Part shown: positions 48,259 to 56,330 of the stretch, one piece after another
Layout: every line of letters starts with the position of its first letter
Numbering within the stretch: position 1 is the stretch's first letter
DNA from: JACDAN01 sp035776735
GTDB lineage: Bacteria; Actinomycetota; Thermoleophilia; Gaiellales; Gaiellaceae
Reading direction: 5' to 3'
Assembly: GCA_035776735.1 (NCBI GenBank)
Contig: DASSSO010000220.1
Coordinates: 18,425 to 82,424, forward strand
DNA: 64,000 nt
The notes under the pieces: model-generated
Told to the model about the DNA's origin: nothing
What the model saw: only the letters and a program-made list of their open reading frames with translations
Databases searched by the model: none
Translations under genes and position numbers: made by a program

Positions 48259-48385
48259 CGGCTGTGTCGCCAGGCCGCGCTGCTCGTCCCCAGGTCTGCG
48301 TCCTCGGTCGCGCCCGTATCGCTATGGATACGGGCGCTCCTGCGTCCTTGCCTGGGAACGAGCATCGCACCCTGGCAGCGAGCGC
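48259..48385 (+). repeat. Structured intergenic repeat family 2, copy a
   Basis: Inner stem CCCGTATC-GCTAT-GATACGGG, middle stem CCCAGG/CCTGGG, outer GCCAGG/CCTGGC. It aligns over its full length with the complement of 32335-32459 and over the core with 43985-44098. Located between the beta-propeller gene and a convergent hypothetical gene. Confidence 0.72.
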
Positions 48386-48402
48386 TTTCCCGCCAGTCCC
48401 TC

Positions 48403-48858
48403 CTATCGCCTGAACTGAAGCTCGTGCCACGAGGGCACGGGAGCAAGCTCGAGGAGGGCGCGGTCTCCGCGCGGGTCGCGGTAGCCGAACTCCGCGACTT
48501 CCTCGTCCCAGTCCACGTCGAGCAGCCCGAGCTTCACGCGCTGATCGAGCCAGGCGCCGCGGAAGACGAGCTTCCGCAGCCAGTAGACGAGCGACTCGCC
48601 GTCCACCGCCGCCAGCGCCTCCCAGTGGCGTATGAGATAGCGGCCGAGCTCGCTCCGCGCCTCCTCGATCCGCTGGTCGGCGGTCAGCTCGACGAGATCT
48701 CCGATCTCGTCCTCGTCCAGGTCGTTGCCCTCGACAAGCCCGAGCTTGACCGCGGCGCCGATCACGCGCTCCTCGAAGTCCTCCGCGTTGAAGGCGAAGC
48801 GGTAGCCGAGGAACTGGACGACGTAGTCGTCGCCGGACTCGTAGTTCGCGTCGCTCAC
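48403..48858 (-). CDS. Acidic cytoplasmic protein of unknown function
   Basis: 151 residues from GTG 48858, set by TATCCT 6 nt upstream. Strongly acidic (DLDEDEIGDLVELT; LLDVDWDEEVAEFGYRDPRG) with several tryptophans and no signal or TM helix. Well-formed coding sequence, but no family recognised. Divergent from recJ. Confidence 0.72.
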   Translation of the reverse strand: MSDANYESGDDYVVQFLGYRFAFNAEDFEERVIGAAVKLGLVEGNDLDEDEIGDLVELTADQRIEEARSELGRYLIRHWEALAAVDGESLVYWLRKLVFRGAWLDQRVKLGLLDVDWDEEVAEFGYRDPRGDRALLELAPVPSWHELQFRR

Positions 48859-48864
48859 GATCTG

Positions 48865-48870
48865 AGGATA
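48865..48870 (-). promoter_or_regulatory. -10 element TATCCT, leaderless
   Basis: On the complement, TATCCT ends 6 nt before GTG 48858. Confidence 0.5.
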
Positions 48871-48917
48871 CGCGGGCTGGGTGCTGTCCGGCCCCCTCCT
48901 TACGGTGGATTCCCGCG

Positions 48918-50798
48918 ATGCACGAGGCCACTTGGACGATCACCTCGTGCCCGCACCGGGAGTCGGCCAGGCTGGCTCGGGAGCTCGGGATCAGCGAGAC
49001 CACCGCTCGAGTGCTCGCCCGGCGCGGGTACGGCGACCCCGCGACGGCGAGGGCGTTTCTCGCGGGTGCAGACCCGGGCCACGATCCCCGCCTGCTCGGC
49101 GACATGGACGCCGCCTGCGAACGGATCCGTGCCGCAATCGCGTCGAAAGAGCGCTTCTGCGTCCACGGCGACTACGACGCGGACGGGATCTGCGCCACCG
49201 CGCTCGCCGTGCTCGTCCTGCGTGAGCTCGGCGCCGACGTCGCCTGGCACCTTCCAAGCCGGTTCGAGGAGGGCTACGGCGTGTCCGGCGAGACGCTCGA
49301 CCGGCTTGCCGAGGAGGGCTGCGCCCTCGTCCTCACCGTCGACTGCGGCATCACCGCCGCCGCCGAGGTTGCCCGCGCGAAGGAGCTCGGCCTCGACGTC
49401 GTCGTCACCGACCACCACCGGCCGGGCGACGAGCTCCCGGACTGCCCGGTCGTGGCCACCCGGCCGTCCGACTATCCGTTCCCGGAGCTCTGCGGGACGG
49501 GCGTCGTCTACAAACTCGGCCAGGCGCTGCTCGGGCAGGGCGCCGAGGCGCTCCGCCGTCATCTCGACCTGGTCGCCATCGCGACGATCTCGGACGTCGT
49601 CCCGCTGCTGGACGAGAACCGCCACCTCGCCCGCGAGGGCCTGAAGGCGCTCGCGCGGACGCAGAAGCCCGGCCTGCGCGCCCTCATGCGCTCGGCCGGC
49701 GTCGATCCGGCGGCGGTCGACGCCGGCGCCGTCGGCTTCCGGCTCGCGCCGCGCATCAACGCGGCGGGGCGGCTCCAGCACCCGGAGAGCGCGCTCCGGC
49801 TCCTCCTGACCGAGGACGAGACGGAGGCCGCCGAGCTGGCCCGACGTCTGGAGGAGCTCAACCGCGAGCGCCAGGCCGTCGAGGACCGGATCCTGCGCGA
49901 GGCGGTCGCCCAGGTCGAGGCGTGGCCGGAGGCCCGCCGCCGGCATCGTGGCTACGTCGTCGCCGGAGAGCAATGGCACGAGGGCGTGATCGGAATCGTC
50001 GCCTCGCGGCTCGTGGAGCGGTTCCACCGGCCCGTCGTGCTGATCGCCGGCACCGACGGCGACTGGAAGGGCTCCGGCCGCTCGATCCCGTCGTTCGACC
50101 TGCACGCGGCTCTGAGCGCCTGCTCGGAGCACCTCTCGCGGTTCGGCGGCCACCGCGCCGCTGCGGGCCTCTCGATCGATCCCGCACGGGTGGGCGCCTT
50201 CTCGGACGCCTTCGGAGAGGCGGTCGACGCGGAGCTGCCGGAGGAGGACCTGCGGCCGAAGGTCGCGGTGGACGCGGTCGTCTCGGGCGAGGAGCTCACG
50301 CTCGACCTCTCGAGCGAGCTCGGCCACCTCGCCCCGTTCGGGCTCGGCAACCCGGGGGTCACCCTGCTGCTCCCATCGTGCGACCTCTCGGACGTCTCCC
50401 CGACGGTGGATGGGAAGCACCTCCGCTTCCGCGTCCGCCACCGGAACCGCCCTGCGGGCTCGGCGATCGCCTTCGGCCTCGGCCGCCAGGCCGACCGGGC
50501 GCGCCGGGAGATCCGCCACGACGTCCTCTTCCGCCTGGAGGAGAACCGCTGGAACGGCACCGTCGCGCCGCAGCTCGTCGTCCGCCAGATCCTGGAGACG
50601 CCGGAGCGGTACGAGAGCCTGCGCGAGTGGCTGGCCGGCGAGTTCCGCAAGGACGAGAACGAGCGGGACGCCGTCGCGGCCACGATCTTCGAGGACCTCG
50701 TGATCGAGGCCGGCGGGCCCCCACGGGCGCTCCTGGAGTCGGACACGTTCCGGGCGCTGCTGACGGACGAGCCCGCGCCGGTGGCGGAGGCGGCGTGA
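48918..50798 (+). CDS. recJ: Single-stranded-DNA-specific 5'-3' exonuclease RecJ
   Basis: 626 residues. DHH-family motifs: FCVHGDYDADGICATALAVL (motif I), LVLTVDCGITAAAEV (II), DVVVTDHHRPGDELP (III, DHH), ATISDVVPLLDENR (IV), FRLAPRINAAGRL; then the DHHA1 domain with HEGVIGIVASRL, KGSGRSIPSFDL and FGGHRAAAGL, and an OB-fold C-terminus (ELGHLAPFGLGNPG). It degrades 5' ends in RecF-pathway recombination and repair. No ribosome site or clear -10 at the ATG; position agrees with motif I spacing. Confidence 0.95.
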   Translation: MHEATWTITSCPHRESARLARELGISETTARVLARRGYGDPATARAFLAGADPGHDPRLLGDMDAACERIRAAIASKERFCVHGDYDADGICATALAVLVLRELGADVAWHLPSRFEEGYGVSGETLDRLAEEGCALVLTVDCGITAAAEVARAKELGLDVVVTDHHRPGDELPDCPVVATRPSDYPFPELCGTGVVYKLGQALLGQGAEALRRHLDLVAIATISDVVPLLDENRHLAREGLKALARTQKPGLRALMRSAGVDPAAVDAGAVGFRLAPRINAAGRLQHPESALRLLLTEDETEAAELARRLEELNRERQAVEDRILREAVAQVEAWPEARRRHRGYVVAGEQWHEGVIGIVASRLVERFHRPVVLIAGTDGDWKGSGRSIPSFDLHAALSACSEHLSRFGGHRAAAGLSIDPARVGAFSDAFGEAVDAELPEEDLRPKVAVDAVVSGEELTLDLSSELGHLAPFGLGNPGVTLLLPSCDLSDVSPTVDGKHLRFRVRHRNRPAGSAIAFGLGRQADRARREIRHDVLFRLEENRWNGTVAPQLVVRQILETPERYESLREWLAGEFRKDENERDAVAATIFEDLVIEAGGPPRALLESDTFRALLTDEPAPVAEAA

Positions 50799-50817
50799 CA
50801 ATGGGGGCATCGACCCG

Positions 50818-51585
50818 TTGCATGTCACCGAGTGGGGCTCGGGAGAGCCCGTCCTCCTCGTCCACGGCACCCGGAGCTGGGGCGTGCGGAGCTTCGCCGC
50901 GCAGGAGCCGCTAGGCGAGCGCGGCTACCGCCTGCTCGCGGTCGACCGTCGCGGCTTCGGCCGCAGCCCCGACGCGCCGCGCGAGGACTTCGATCAGGAC
51001 GCGCTCGACCTCGCCGAGCTCCTCGGCGACGGCGCCCACGTCGTCGCGCATTCCTACGGCGCCCTCGGCGTTCTGCTCGCGGCGGCGGCTCGTCCGGAGG
51101 CGATCCGCTCGCTCGTGCTGATCGAGCCGGGGACATTCTCGCTCGCACGCGGGCGTCCCGAGGTCGAAGTGTTTCTGGCTGCGGCCCAAGACTTCTTCGC
51201 GACGCCGACGTGGAGGACGCCCGAGGAGTTCCTCGTCGCCACCGCGGAGGCCCTGGGCGAACCGATCGAGCACCCGGTGCTGACGGCCGACGAGCGGCGC
51301 TCGGTCGCGACCTCGATGACCGGACGCCATGCGTGGGAGGCCGAGCTCCCCGCCGAGCAGCTCGCTTCCCCGCCGTTTCGCTCGCTCGTGATCGTGGGCG
51401 GCCGGGCGGGCTCCGAGCGGGCCCTGGTCGTCCGGGACGCGCTGCTTGCCGCCGCGGACGGCGCGGCGGAGCTGCTCGGCGCGGAACGGCTCAAGATCGA
51501 CGATGCGGGCCACAGCCCGCACAGCGAGCGGCCGGAGGTCGTGAACGCCGCGCTCCTGCGCGTCTGGGCTCAGAGCCGCCCGTAG
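50818..51585 (+). CDS. Alpha/beta hydrolase
   Basis: 255 residues from TTG 50818, 19 nt after recJ. Features: oxyanion region VLLVHGTRSW, DRRGFGRSPDAP, a nucleophile elbow AHSYGALGVLLA with Ser, and the His in DDAGHSPHSERP. It is a complete hydrolase triad set; the substrate is unknown. No signal peptide, so cytoplasmic. Its 3' end overlaps a small antisense frame (51570-51704). Confidence 0.85.
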   Translation: MHVTEWGSGEPVLLVHGTRSWGVRSFAAQEPLGERGYRLLAVDRRGFGRSPDAPREDFDQDALDLAELLGDGAHVVAHSYGALGVLLAAAARPEAIRSLVLIEPGTFSLARGRPEVEVFLAAAQDFFATPTWRTPEEFLVATAEALGEPIEHPVLTADERRSVATSMTGRHAWEAELPAEQLASPPFRSLVIVGGRAGSERALVVRDALLAAADGAAELLGAERLKIDDAGHSPHSERPEVVNAALLRVWAQSRP

Positions 51586-51704
51586 GAGATCCGCACCGGA
51601 CGGCGCGGCTCCCAGGGGCGCTCCTTGCGCGCCTCGGCGTCCAGGCCGGCGAGCAGGCGTGCGAGCACGAGGGTCTTGCGGTTGTGACGGCGTCGAAAAC
51701 GCAT
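51570..51704 (-). CDS. Candidate 44-residue basic protein
   Basis: ATG at 51704 on the complement. The product RFRRRHNRKTLVLARLLAGL then DAEARKERPWEPRRPVRISY and GRL-stop has GC-rich third positions and a sensible composition. The 3' end overlaps the hydrolase 3' end by 16 nt. It resembles small basic actinobacterial proteins but no family is recognised. Supported only by codon pattern. Confidence 0.4.
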   Translation of the reverse strand: MRFRRRHNRKTLVLARLLAGLDAEARKERPWEPRRPVRISYGRL

Positions 51705-51743
51705 GGACCGGGCGTCTTCTGCCCCGAGCGGTCATTTCCTACC

Positions 51744-51806
51744 AAGGCGCCGACTTGGCGGCGCCGACCGAGACCCTGCCGGCTCCGCCGGCGGGGTCGG
51801 CGCCTT
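51744..51806. promoter_or_regulatory. 63-nt hairpin directly upstream of the relA promoter
   Basis: AAGGCGCCGAC (51744-51754) pairs with GTCGGCGCCTT (51796-51806), enclosing smaller GC stems. Being bidirectionally symmetrical with A/T at the ends, it may terminate upstream transcription or insulate relA; it ends 7 nt before the relA -10 box. Confidence 0.5.
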
Positions 51807-51813
51807 TCCGGAG

Positions 51814-51819
51814 TACCAT
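51814..51819 (+). promoter_or_regulatory. -10 element TACCAT for relA, leaderless
   Basis: TACCAT ends 6 nt before ATG 51826; no ribosome site. Confidence 0.55.
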
Positions 51820-51825
51820 TTGCGT

Positions 51826-54030
51826 ATGACGCTGCTCGAGGCTCCGGAACGTCATCACGACCTCATCAACGAGCTCATCGCCGAGGTCGCCGACTACAAC
51901 CCGGACCTCGACCGTGAGCTGATCGCCCGCGCCTTCCGCTTCGCCGCCGTGGCGCACGAAGGCCAGCAGCGGCGCTCCGGCGAGGAGTTCATCCACCACC
52001 CGTACTCGGTCGCGCGCATCTGCGCGGAGCTGCAGCTCGACGACGAGACGATCGCCGCCGCGCTGCTCCACGACGTGGTCGAGGACACGAGCGTCACCCT
52101 CGACGACGTCAAGTCCGAGTTCGGCGACGAGATCGCGCAGCTCGTCGACGGCGTCACCAAGCTGACGCGCGTCCACTTTCAGAGCCGCGAGCAGACCCAG
52201 GCGGAGAACTACCGGAAGATGGTCCTGGCGATGGCGGAGGACCTCCGGGTCATCTTCATCAAGCTCGCCGACCGGCTCCACAACCTCCGGACGATCGAGT
52301 ACCTCGGCAAGCAGAAGCAGGTGCAGAAGGCCCGCGAGGCGCTCGAGGTCTACGCACCGCTTGCTCACCGGCTCGGGATCCACCAGATCAAGTGGGAGCT
52401 CGAGGACCTCGCGTTCGAGGCGCTCCACCCGCGCAAGTACACCGAGATCAAGGCGATGGTCAACGAGCGCCGCGCCGACCGGGAGGAGCACGTCCGGGAG
52501 GCCGCCTACGTCCTCCAGCGCGAGCTCGACAAGGTCGACATCCCCGCCGACATCTCCGGCCGGGCGAAGCACTTCTACTCCATCTACGACAAGATGGCCA
52601 AGAAGGGCAAGGAGTTCAACGAGATCTACGACCTCACCGCGATGCGCGTCATCGTCGAGCGCTCGGGTGAGGAAGGGACGCGCGACTGCTACGGCGCGCT
52701 CGGCCTGATCCACTCGCTCTGGAAGCCGATGCCCGGCCGGTTCAAGGACCACATCGCGATGCCGAAGCTGAACGGCTACCGCGCCCTCCACACCACCGTG
52801 ATCGGGCCTCAGGGCCGGCCGCTCGAGATCCAGGTGCGGACGAAGGAGATGCACGAGACCGCCGAGCTCGGCGTCGCAGCGCACTGGCTCTACAAGCGCG
52901 GCGGCAAGGGCCGCCAGCCGGACGAGCGCTGGCTCGCCTGGGTGCGGCAGCTGCGCGACTGGAACGAGGAGTCGGACCCGCGGGAGTACAAGAAGTCGAT
53001 GCTCGGCGACCTCTTCACCGACGAGGTCTACGTCTACACGCCGAAGGGCGAGATCAAGATGCTCCCCGCCGGCTCAACGCCGATCGACTTCGCCTACGCG
53101 GTGCACACGGACGTCGGCCACAAGACGGTCGGCGCGCGCGTCAACGGCCGGATCGTGCCGCTGCACTATGCGCTCCAGAGCGGGGATTTCGTCGAGGTGC
53201 TGACGACGAAGAGCGGGCGCGGCCCCTCACGCGACTGGCTGAAGCTCGCCAAGTCGTCCCGGGCCCGCAACAAGATCCGCCAGTGGTTCTCGCGCGAGAC
53301 GCGGGAGGACACCGAGCAGAAGGGCCGCGAGGCTCTCGAGCAGGCGCTCAAGCAGCAGAAGCTCCCGTACCGGAAGATCGCCGGCTCGGCGGTCCTCGCC
53401 CAGGTGATCCGCGAGGCCGGCTTCAAGAAGGCCGAGGACTTCTACCTCGCCCTCGGCTCCGGGAAGCTGCCCGCCAACCAGATCGTCAACAAGGTCATCC
53501 AGCGCCTGAAGACGAGCGAGGTCGCCGAGGAGGAGGCCGTCCCGCTCAAGCCGACGCGCTCGGCGGAGACGGTCGGCAGCGACCAGCTCGGGATCAACGT
53601 CGAGGGCATCCAGGACGTCCTCGTCCGGCTCGCCAAGTGCTGCACGCCGGTGCCGAGCGACGAGATCGTCGGCTACATCTCGCTCGGCAAGGGGATCACG
53701 ATCCATCGGTCGGACTGCCCGAACGTGAAAGCCCTTCGCCGCAACCCCGAGCGCTTCACGCCGGTGAACTGGGACGGCGGCTCGACAAAGAGCTTCCGCG
53801 TCCAGATCGCGGTCGACGCGTGGGACCGGCCGCGGCTGCTCGAGGACGTCGCCCGGACGTTCGCCGAGCACGGTGCGAACATCGTCTCGTACGGCGGCAC
53901 CGTGGAGGACCAGCTCGCGAAGAACTGGTATACGGCGGAGGTCGGCGACGTGAAGGCTCTTCGGGGCCTGCTCGGCTCGCTGCGCAACGTCGACTCCGTC
54001 TTCGACGCCTACCGCGTGACGCCGAGCTAG
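51826..54030 (+). CDS. relA: Bifunctional (p)ppGpp synthetase/hydrolase, RelA/SpoT family
   Basis: 734 residues. HD hydrolase domain (EEFIHHPYSVARICAELQLD, AALLHDVVEDT), synthetase domain (YSIYDKM; YDLTAMRVIV; MPGRFKDHIAMPKLNGYRAL), TGS (VYVYTPKGEIKMLPAGSTPI), zinc-finger/CC domain (LAKCCTPVPSDEIVGYIS) and C-terminal ACT (LLEDVARTFAEHGANI). RFKD, rather than the EFDD of monofunctional RelA, together with the intact HD motif, marks a bifunctional enzyme. It controls the stringent response. Downstream are two terminators. Confidence 0.96.
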   Translation: MTLLEAPERHHDLINELIAEVADYNPDLDRELIARAFRFAAVAHEGQQRRSGEEFIHHPYSVARICAELQLDDETIAAALLHDVVEDTSVTLDDVKSEFGDEIAQLVDGVTKLTRVHFQSREQTQAENYRKMVLAMAEDLRVIFIKLADRLHNLRTIEYLGKQKQVQKAREALEVYAPLAHRLGIHQIKWELEDLAFEALHPRKYTEIKAMVNERRADREEHVREAAYVLQRELDKVDIPADISGRAKHFYSIYDKMAKKGKEFNEIYDLTAMRVIVERSGEEGTRDCYGALGLIHSLWKPMPGRFKDHIAMPKLNGYRALHTTVIGPQGRPLEIQVRTKEMHETAELGVAAHWLYKRGGKGRQPDERWLAWVRQLRDWNEESDPREYKKSMLGDLFTDEVYVYTPKGEIKMLPAGSTPIDFAYAVHTDVGHKTVGARVNGRIVPLHYALQSGDFVEVLTTKSGRGPSRDWLKLAKSSRARNKIRQWFSRETREDTEQKGREALEQALKQQKLPYRKIAGSAVLAQVIREAGFKKAEDFYLALGSGKLPANQIVNKVIQRLKTSEVAEEEAVPLKPTRSAETVGSDQLGINVEGIQDVLVRLAKCCTPVPSDEIVGYISLGKGITIHRSDCPNVKALRRNPERFTPVNWDGGSTKSFRVQIAVDAWDRPRLLEDVARTFAEHGANIVSYGGTVEDQLAKNWYTAEVGDVKALRGLLGSLRNVDSVFDAYRVTPS

Positions 54031-54220
54031 CCGCCGGCGAATCCCTCGTTCGAGGGAATTGCTCTCCGATCGAGGGCTTCCAGAGAGGAAAAAGCCCCGC
54101 TAATGCGGCAAATCACCCTTCCGGGGGATGATCCCCCGATCGGGAGGGGTACCTCGATCGAGGGATGGACGGGACGGCCTGCGCGAGTACAACGAGTGCA
54201 GGGGGAGAGGGCAAGCTGCG

Positions 54221-54248
54221 GCGCCCATCCGCTTGGTCGGATGGGCGC
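54221..54248. terminator. Terminator-like hairpin 1 after relA
   Basis: GCGCCCATCCG-CTTGGT-CGGATGGGCGC, an 11-bp perfect stem. It is in the 309-nt convergent region between relA and the thioesterase, which also holds several short palindromes (CCCTCG-TT-CGAGGG near 54047, and GATCGAGG motifs) but no gene. Confidence 0.6.
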
Positions 54249-54290
54249 GCGGCCTAGGTCTCTCGAGTGGGAGCCGCTGAGTCGAATCGC

Positions 54291-54318
54291 TGGGGGAGGG
54301 ATCAGCGTCCCTCCCCCA
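54291..54318. terminator. Terminator-like hairpin 2, serving the thioesterase/phosphomannomutase side
   Basis: TGGGGGAGGGA-TCAGCG-TCCCTCCCCCA, an 11-bp perfect stem 21 nt beyond the thioesterase stop. Confidence 0.6.
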
Positions 54319-54339
54319 CCAGATCGCGCGATCGAGGAG

Positions 54340-54804
54340 CTAGGAGCCCTCGAGGTCGGCGCCCTCGAACTGACGAATCGCCTCGCGGTAGGCGTCGTGG
54401 ATCGGGCACGGCTTCCGCTCCTCGAGGTCGACGAGCACGAGCGTCTGGCTCGCCGTCACCATCAGCAGGTCGTCCTCGACGCGGTACGCCGCGCACTCGA
54501 ACGTGATGCTCGTCCGGCCGATTCGCGGCACGCGGATGAAGACCTCGATCAGGTCGTCGAAGCGCGCCGGCGCGTGGTACTCGACCGTCGTCGCGCGCAT
54601 GACGAGCTGCTGCTCCTCGTCGGCGCTCGTCCTCAGGAGCGCGAGGTGCCGGTGGTACTCGACCCGCGCTGTGTCGAAGTAGGGCAGGTAGCGGCCGTAG
54701 TAGACGATCCCCTGCGCGTCCGTGTCGGAGAACCCGACGCGCGTCAGCGCCGAGTACTTGAACGGCGGCTTCCGGTCGGTGACGCGGCCGAGCTCGAGCG
54801 TCAT
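54340..54804 (-). CDS. Acyl-CoA thioesterase, 4HBT hotdog family
   Basis: 154 residues. The 4HBT signature VGFSDTDAQGIVYYGRYLPY with Asp/Gln and FDTARVEYHRHL is clear, followed by the hotdog strands (VEYHAPARFDDLIEVFIRVP; DLLMVTASQTLVLVDLEERK). Members hydrolyse acyl- or 4-hydroxybenzoyl-type CoA thioesters. It overlaps the phosphomannomutase stop by 4 nt and is in the same transcript; no functional link between the two is obvious. Confidence 0.88.
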   Translation of the reverse strand: MTLELGRVTDRKPPFKYSALTRVGFSDTDAQGIVYYGRYLPYFDTARVEYHRHLALLRTSADEEQQLVMRATTVEYHAPARFDDLIEVFIRVPRIGRTSITFECAAYRVEDDLLMVTASQTLVLVDLEERKPCPIHDAYREAIRQFEGADLEGS

Positions 54805-56147
54805 CCGCGGATCACGTCGAGCACCTCGTCGCGCTTCCGCTCCATGAGCTCCTCGGAGCGCGCTTCGAGGTTGAGCCGCACGAGTGGCTCGGTGTTCGAC
54901 GGGCGCACGTTGAAGTGCCAGTCGTCGGCGTCGACCGAGATCCCGTCGAGGTGGGAGACCTCGCCCTCGGGCCCGAACCGCTCCTTCAGCTCCTGGAGGG
55001 TGAGCGCGATGTCCGAGACCGGCGTGTTCAGCTCGCCGGTGATGAAGTAGCGCTCACGGAAGCGCCGCAGGAGCTCGGACAGCTTCTTGCCGCGGCGGGA
55101 GACGAGCTCGAGCATGAGCAGGAACGGGATCACGCCCGAGTCGGCCTGGCTGAACTCGCGGAAGTAGTAGTGGCCCGACACCTCGCCGCCGAAGACGGCG
55201 CCCTCCTCGCGCATCCGGTGCTTGATGTACGCGTGGCCGACGCGGTTGATCAGCGGCGTGCCGCCGGCGGCCTCGATCGTGTCCGGTACGGCCCAGCTCG
55301 CGCGGACGTCGTAGATGATCTTCGCGCCCGGGTTCTTCTCGAGCACCGACTCGGCGAGCAGCGCCGTGACGAAGTCGCCCGGGACGAAGTCGCCGTCGTC
55401 GTCCACGAAGAAGCAACGGTCGGCGTCCCCGTCGAAGGCGACGCCGAAGTCCGCGCCCTCCGCCGTCGTCCGCTCGACGATGAACTCGCGGTTCTCCGGC
55501 AGCAGCGGGTTCGGCTCGTGGTTCGGGAAGGTCCCGTCCGGCTCGAAGTAGTACGGGACTGCGTCGATGGGCAGCCGTTCCAGGATCGGCGGGAGCATGA
55601 CGCCGGCCATCCCGTTGGCCGCGTCGATCACGACCCGGAGCGGCCGGATCGCGGACACGTCCACGAACGACAGGACGCGGTCCACGTACGCCGGCCAGAT
55701 GTCGTACTCCTGGACCTGTCCCGGTGTCTGACCCCCGGACGTGTCTCCGAGCGCCGTGGCCCGGTCGCGAATCTCGAGGAGGCCCGACTCGCCGCCGACC
55801 GGCAGCGCGCCGCGGCGGACGATCTTGATCCCCGTGTACTGCTTCGGGTTGTGGGACGCGGTGACCTCCGCGCCGCCGTCGAGCTCGAGGTCGCCGACCG
55901 CGAAATAGACCATCTCGGTGCCGACGAGCCCGAGATCGAGCACGTCGGCGCCCGCGTCCGCCGCGCCGCGGATGAAGGCGGCGGCCATCGAAGGAGCCGA
56001 GATGCGCATGTCGCGGCCGACCGCGATCTTGCGCGGCTCGAACTGCTCCACGTAGGCGCGTCCGATCGCGTACGCGCCCTCCTCGTCGAGCTCGGTCGGG
56101 TAGATCCCGCGGACGTCGTAGGCCTTGAAGACCTTTGGGTCGAGCAC
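54801..56147 (-). CDS. manB: Phosphomannomutase/phosphoglucomutase
   Basis: 448 residues from GTG 56147. Motifs: KVFKAYDVRGIYPTELDEEG, active-site Ser in GAEVTASHNPKQYTGIKIV, metal loop GVAFDGDADRCFFVDDDG, sugar-binding GAVFGGEVSGHYYF, phosphate-binding WHFNVRPSNTEPLVRLNLEA. It interconverts hexose 1- and 6-phosphates for GDP-mannose or UDP-glucose formation. TAGAGT lies 7 nt before the start, implying a leaderless message. The symbol could equally be a PGM-type name; substrate preference is not certain. Confidence 0.93.
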   Translation of the reverse strand: MLDPKVFKAYDVRGIYPTELDEEGAYAIGRAYVEQFEPRKIAVGRDMRISAPSMAAAFIRGAADAGADVLDLGLVGTEMVYFAVGDLELDGGAEVTASHNPKQYTGIKIVRRGALPVGGESGLLEIRDRATALGDTSGGQTPGQVQEYDIWPAYVDRVLSFVDVSAIRPLRVVIDAANGMAGVMLPPILERLPIDAVPYYFEPDGTFPNHEPNPLLPENREFIVERTTAEGADFGVAFDGDADRCFFVDDDGDFVPGDFVTALLAESVLEKNPGAKIIYDVRASWAVPDTIEAAGGTPLINRVGHAYIKHRMREEGAVFGGEVSGHYYFREFSQADSGVIPFLLMLELVSRRGKKLSELLRRFRERYFITGELNTPVSDIALTLQELKERFGPEGEVSHLDGISVDADDWHFNVRPSNTEPLVRLNLEARSEELMERKRDEVLDVIRG

Positions 56148-56154
56148 GGCCCGG

Positions 56155-56160
56155 ACTCTA
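56155..56160 (-). promoter_or_regulatory. -10 element TAGAGT for manB, leaderless
   Basis: On the complement, TAGAGT ends 7 nt before GTG 56147. Confidence 0.5.
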
Positions 56161-56201
56161 TCCCCGGAACGCGTCGCTCGATCCCGGTGCAAGAGAACGC
56201 G

Positions 56202-56330
56202 ATGAGGGCGATCGCCACCCTCGCGGCAGCGCTCGTTGCTGCTGGCATTGCCGCCGGCACACTCTTGCTTGCTTTCGCGGCGGGCGCATGCCTCGTCCGC
56301 CGGGCGAAGCCGCCTCTGAGCCGGGCCTAG
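56202..56330 (+). CDS. Candidate 42-residue single-TM protein
   Basis: ATG 56202 gives RAIATLAAALVAAGIAAGTL, then LLAFAAGACLVRRAKPPLSR: one alanine-rich hydrophobic helix and a basic tail. Divergent from manB and convergent with the ABC ATPase, overlapping its stop by 4 nt. Weak ribosome site. Plausible, but could be chance. Confidence 0.3.
   Translation: MRAIATLAAALVAAGIAAGTLLLAFAAGACLVRRAKPPLSRA

Noticed and set aside
46181..49105. 974-codon open frame on the complement opposite the beta-propeller gene
   Set aside because: It runs antisense through an Asp-box protein and several genes, is rich in Arg, Gly and Ala with no domain pattern, and arises from GC-skewed codon positions of the real genes.
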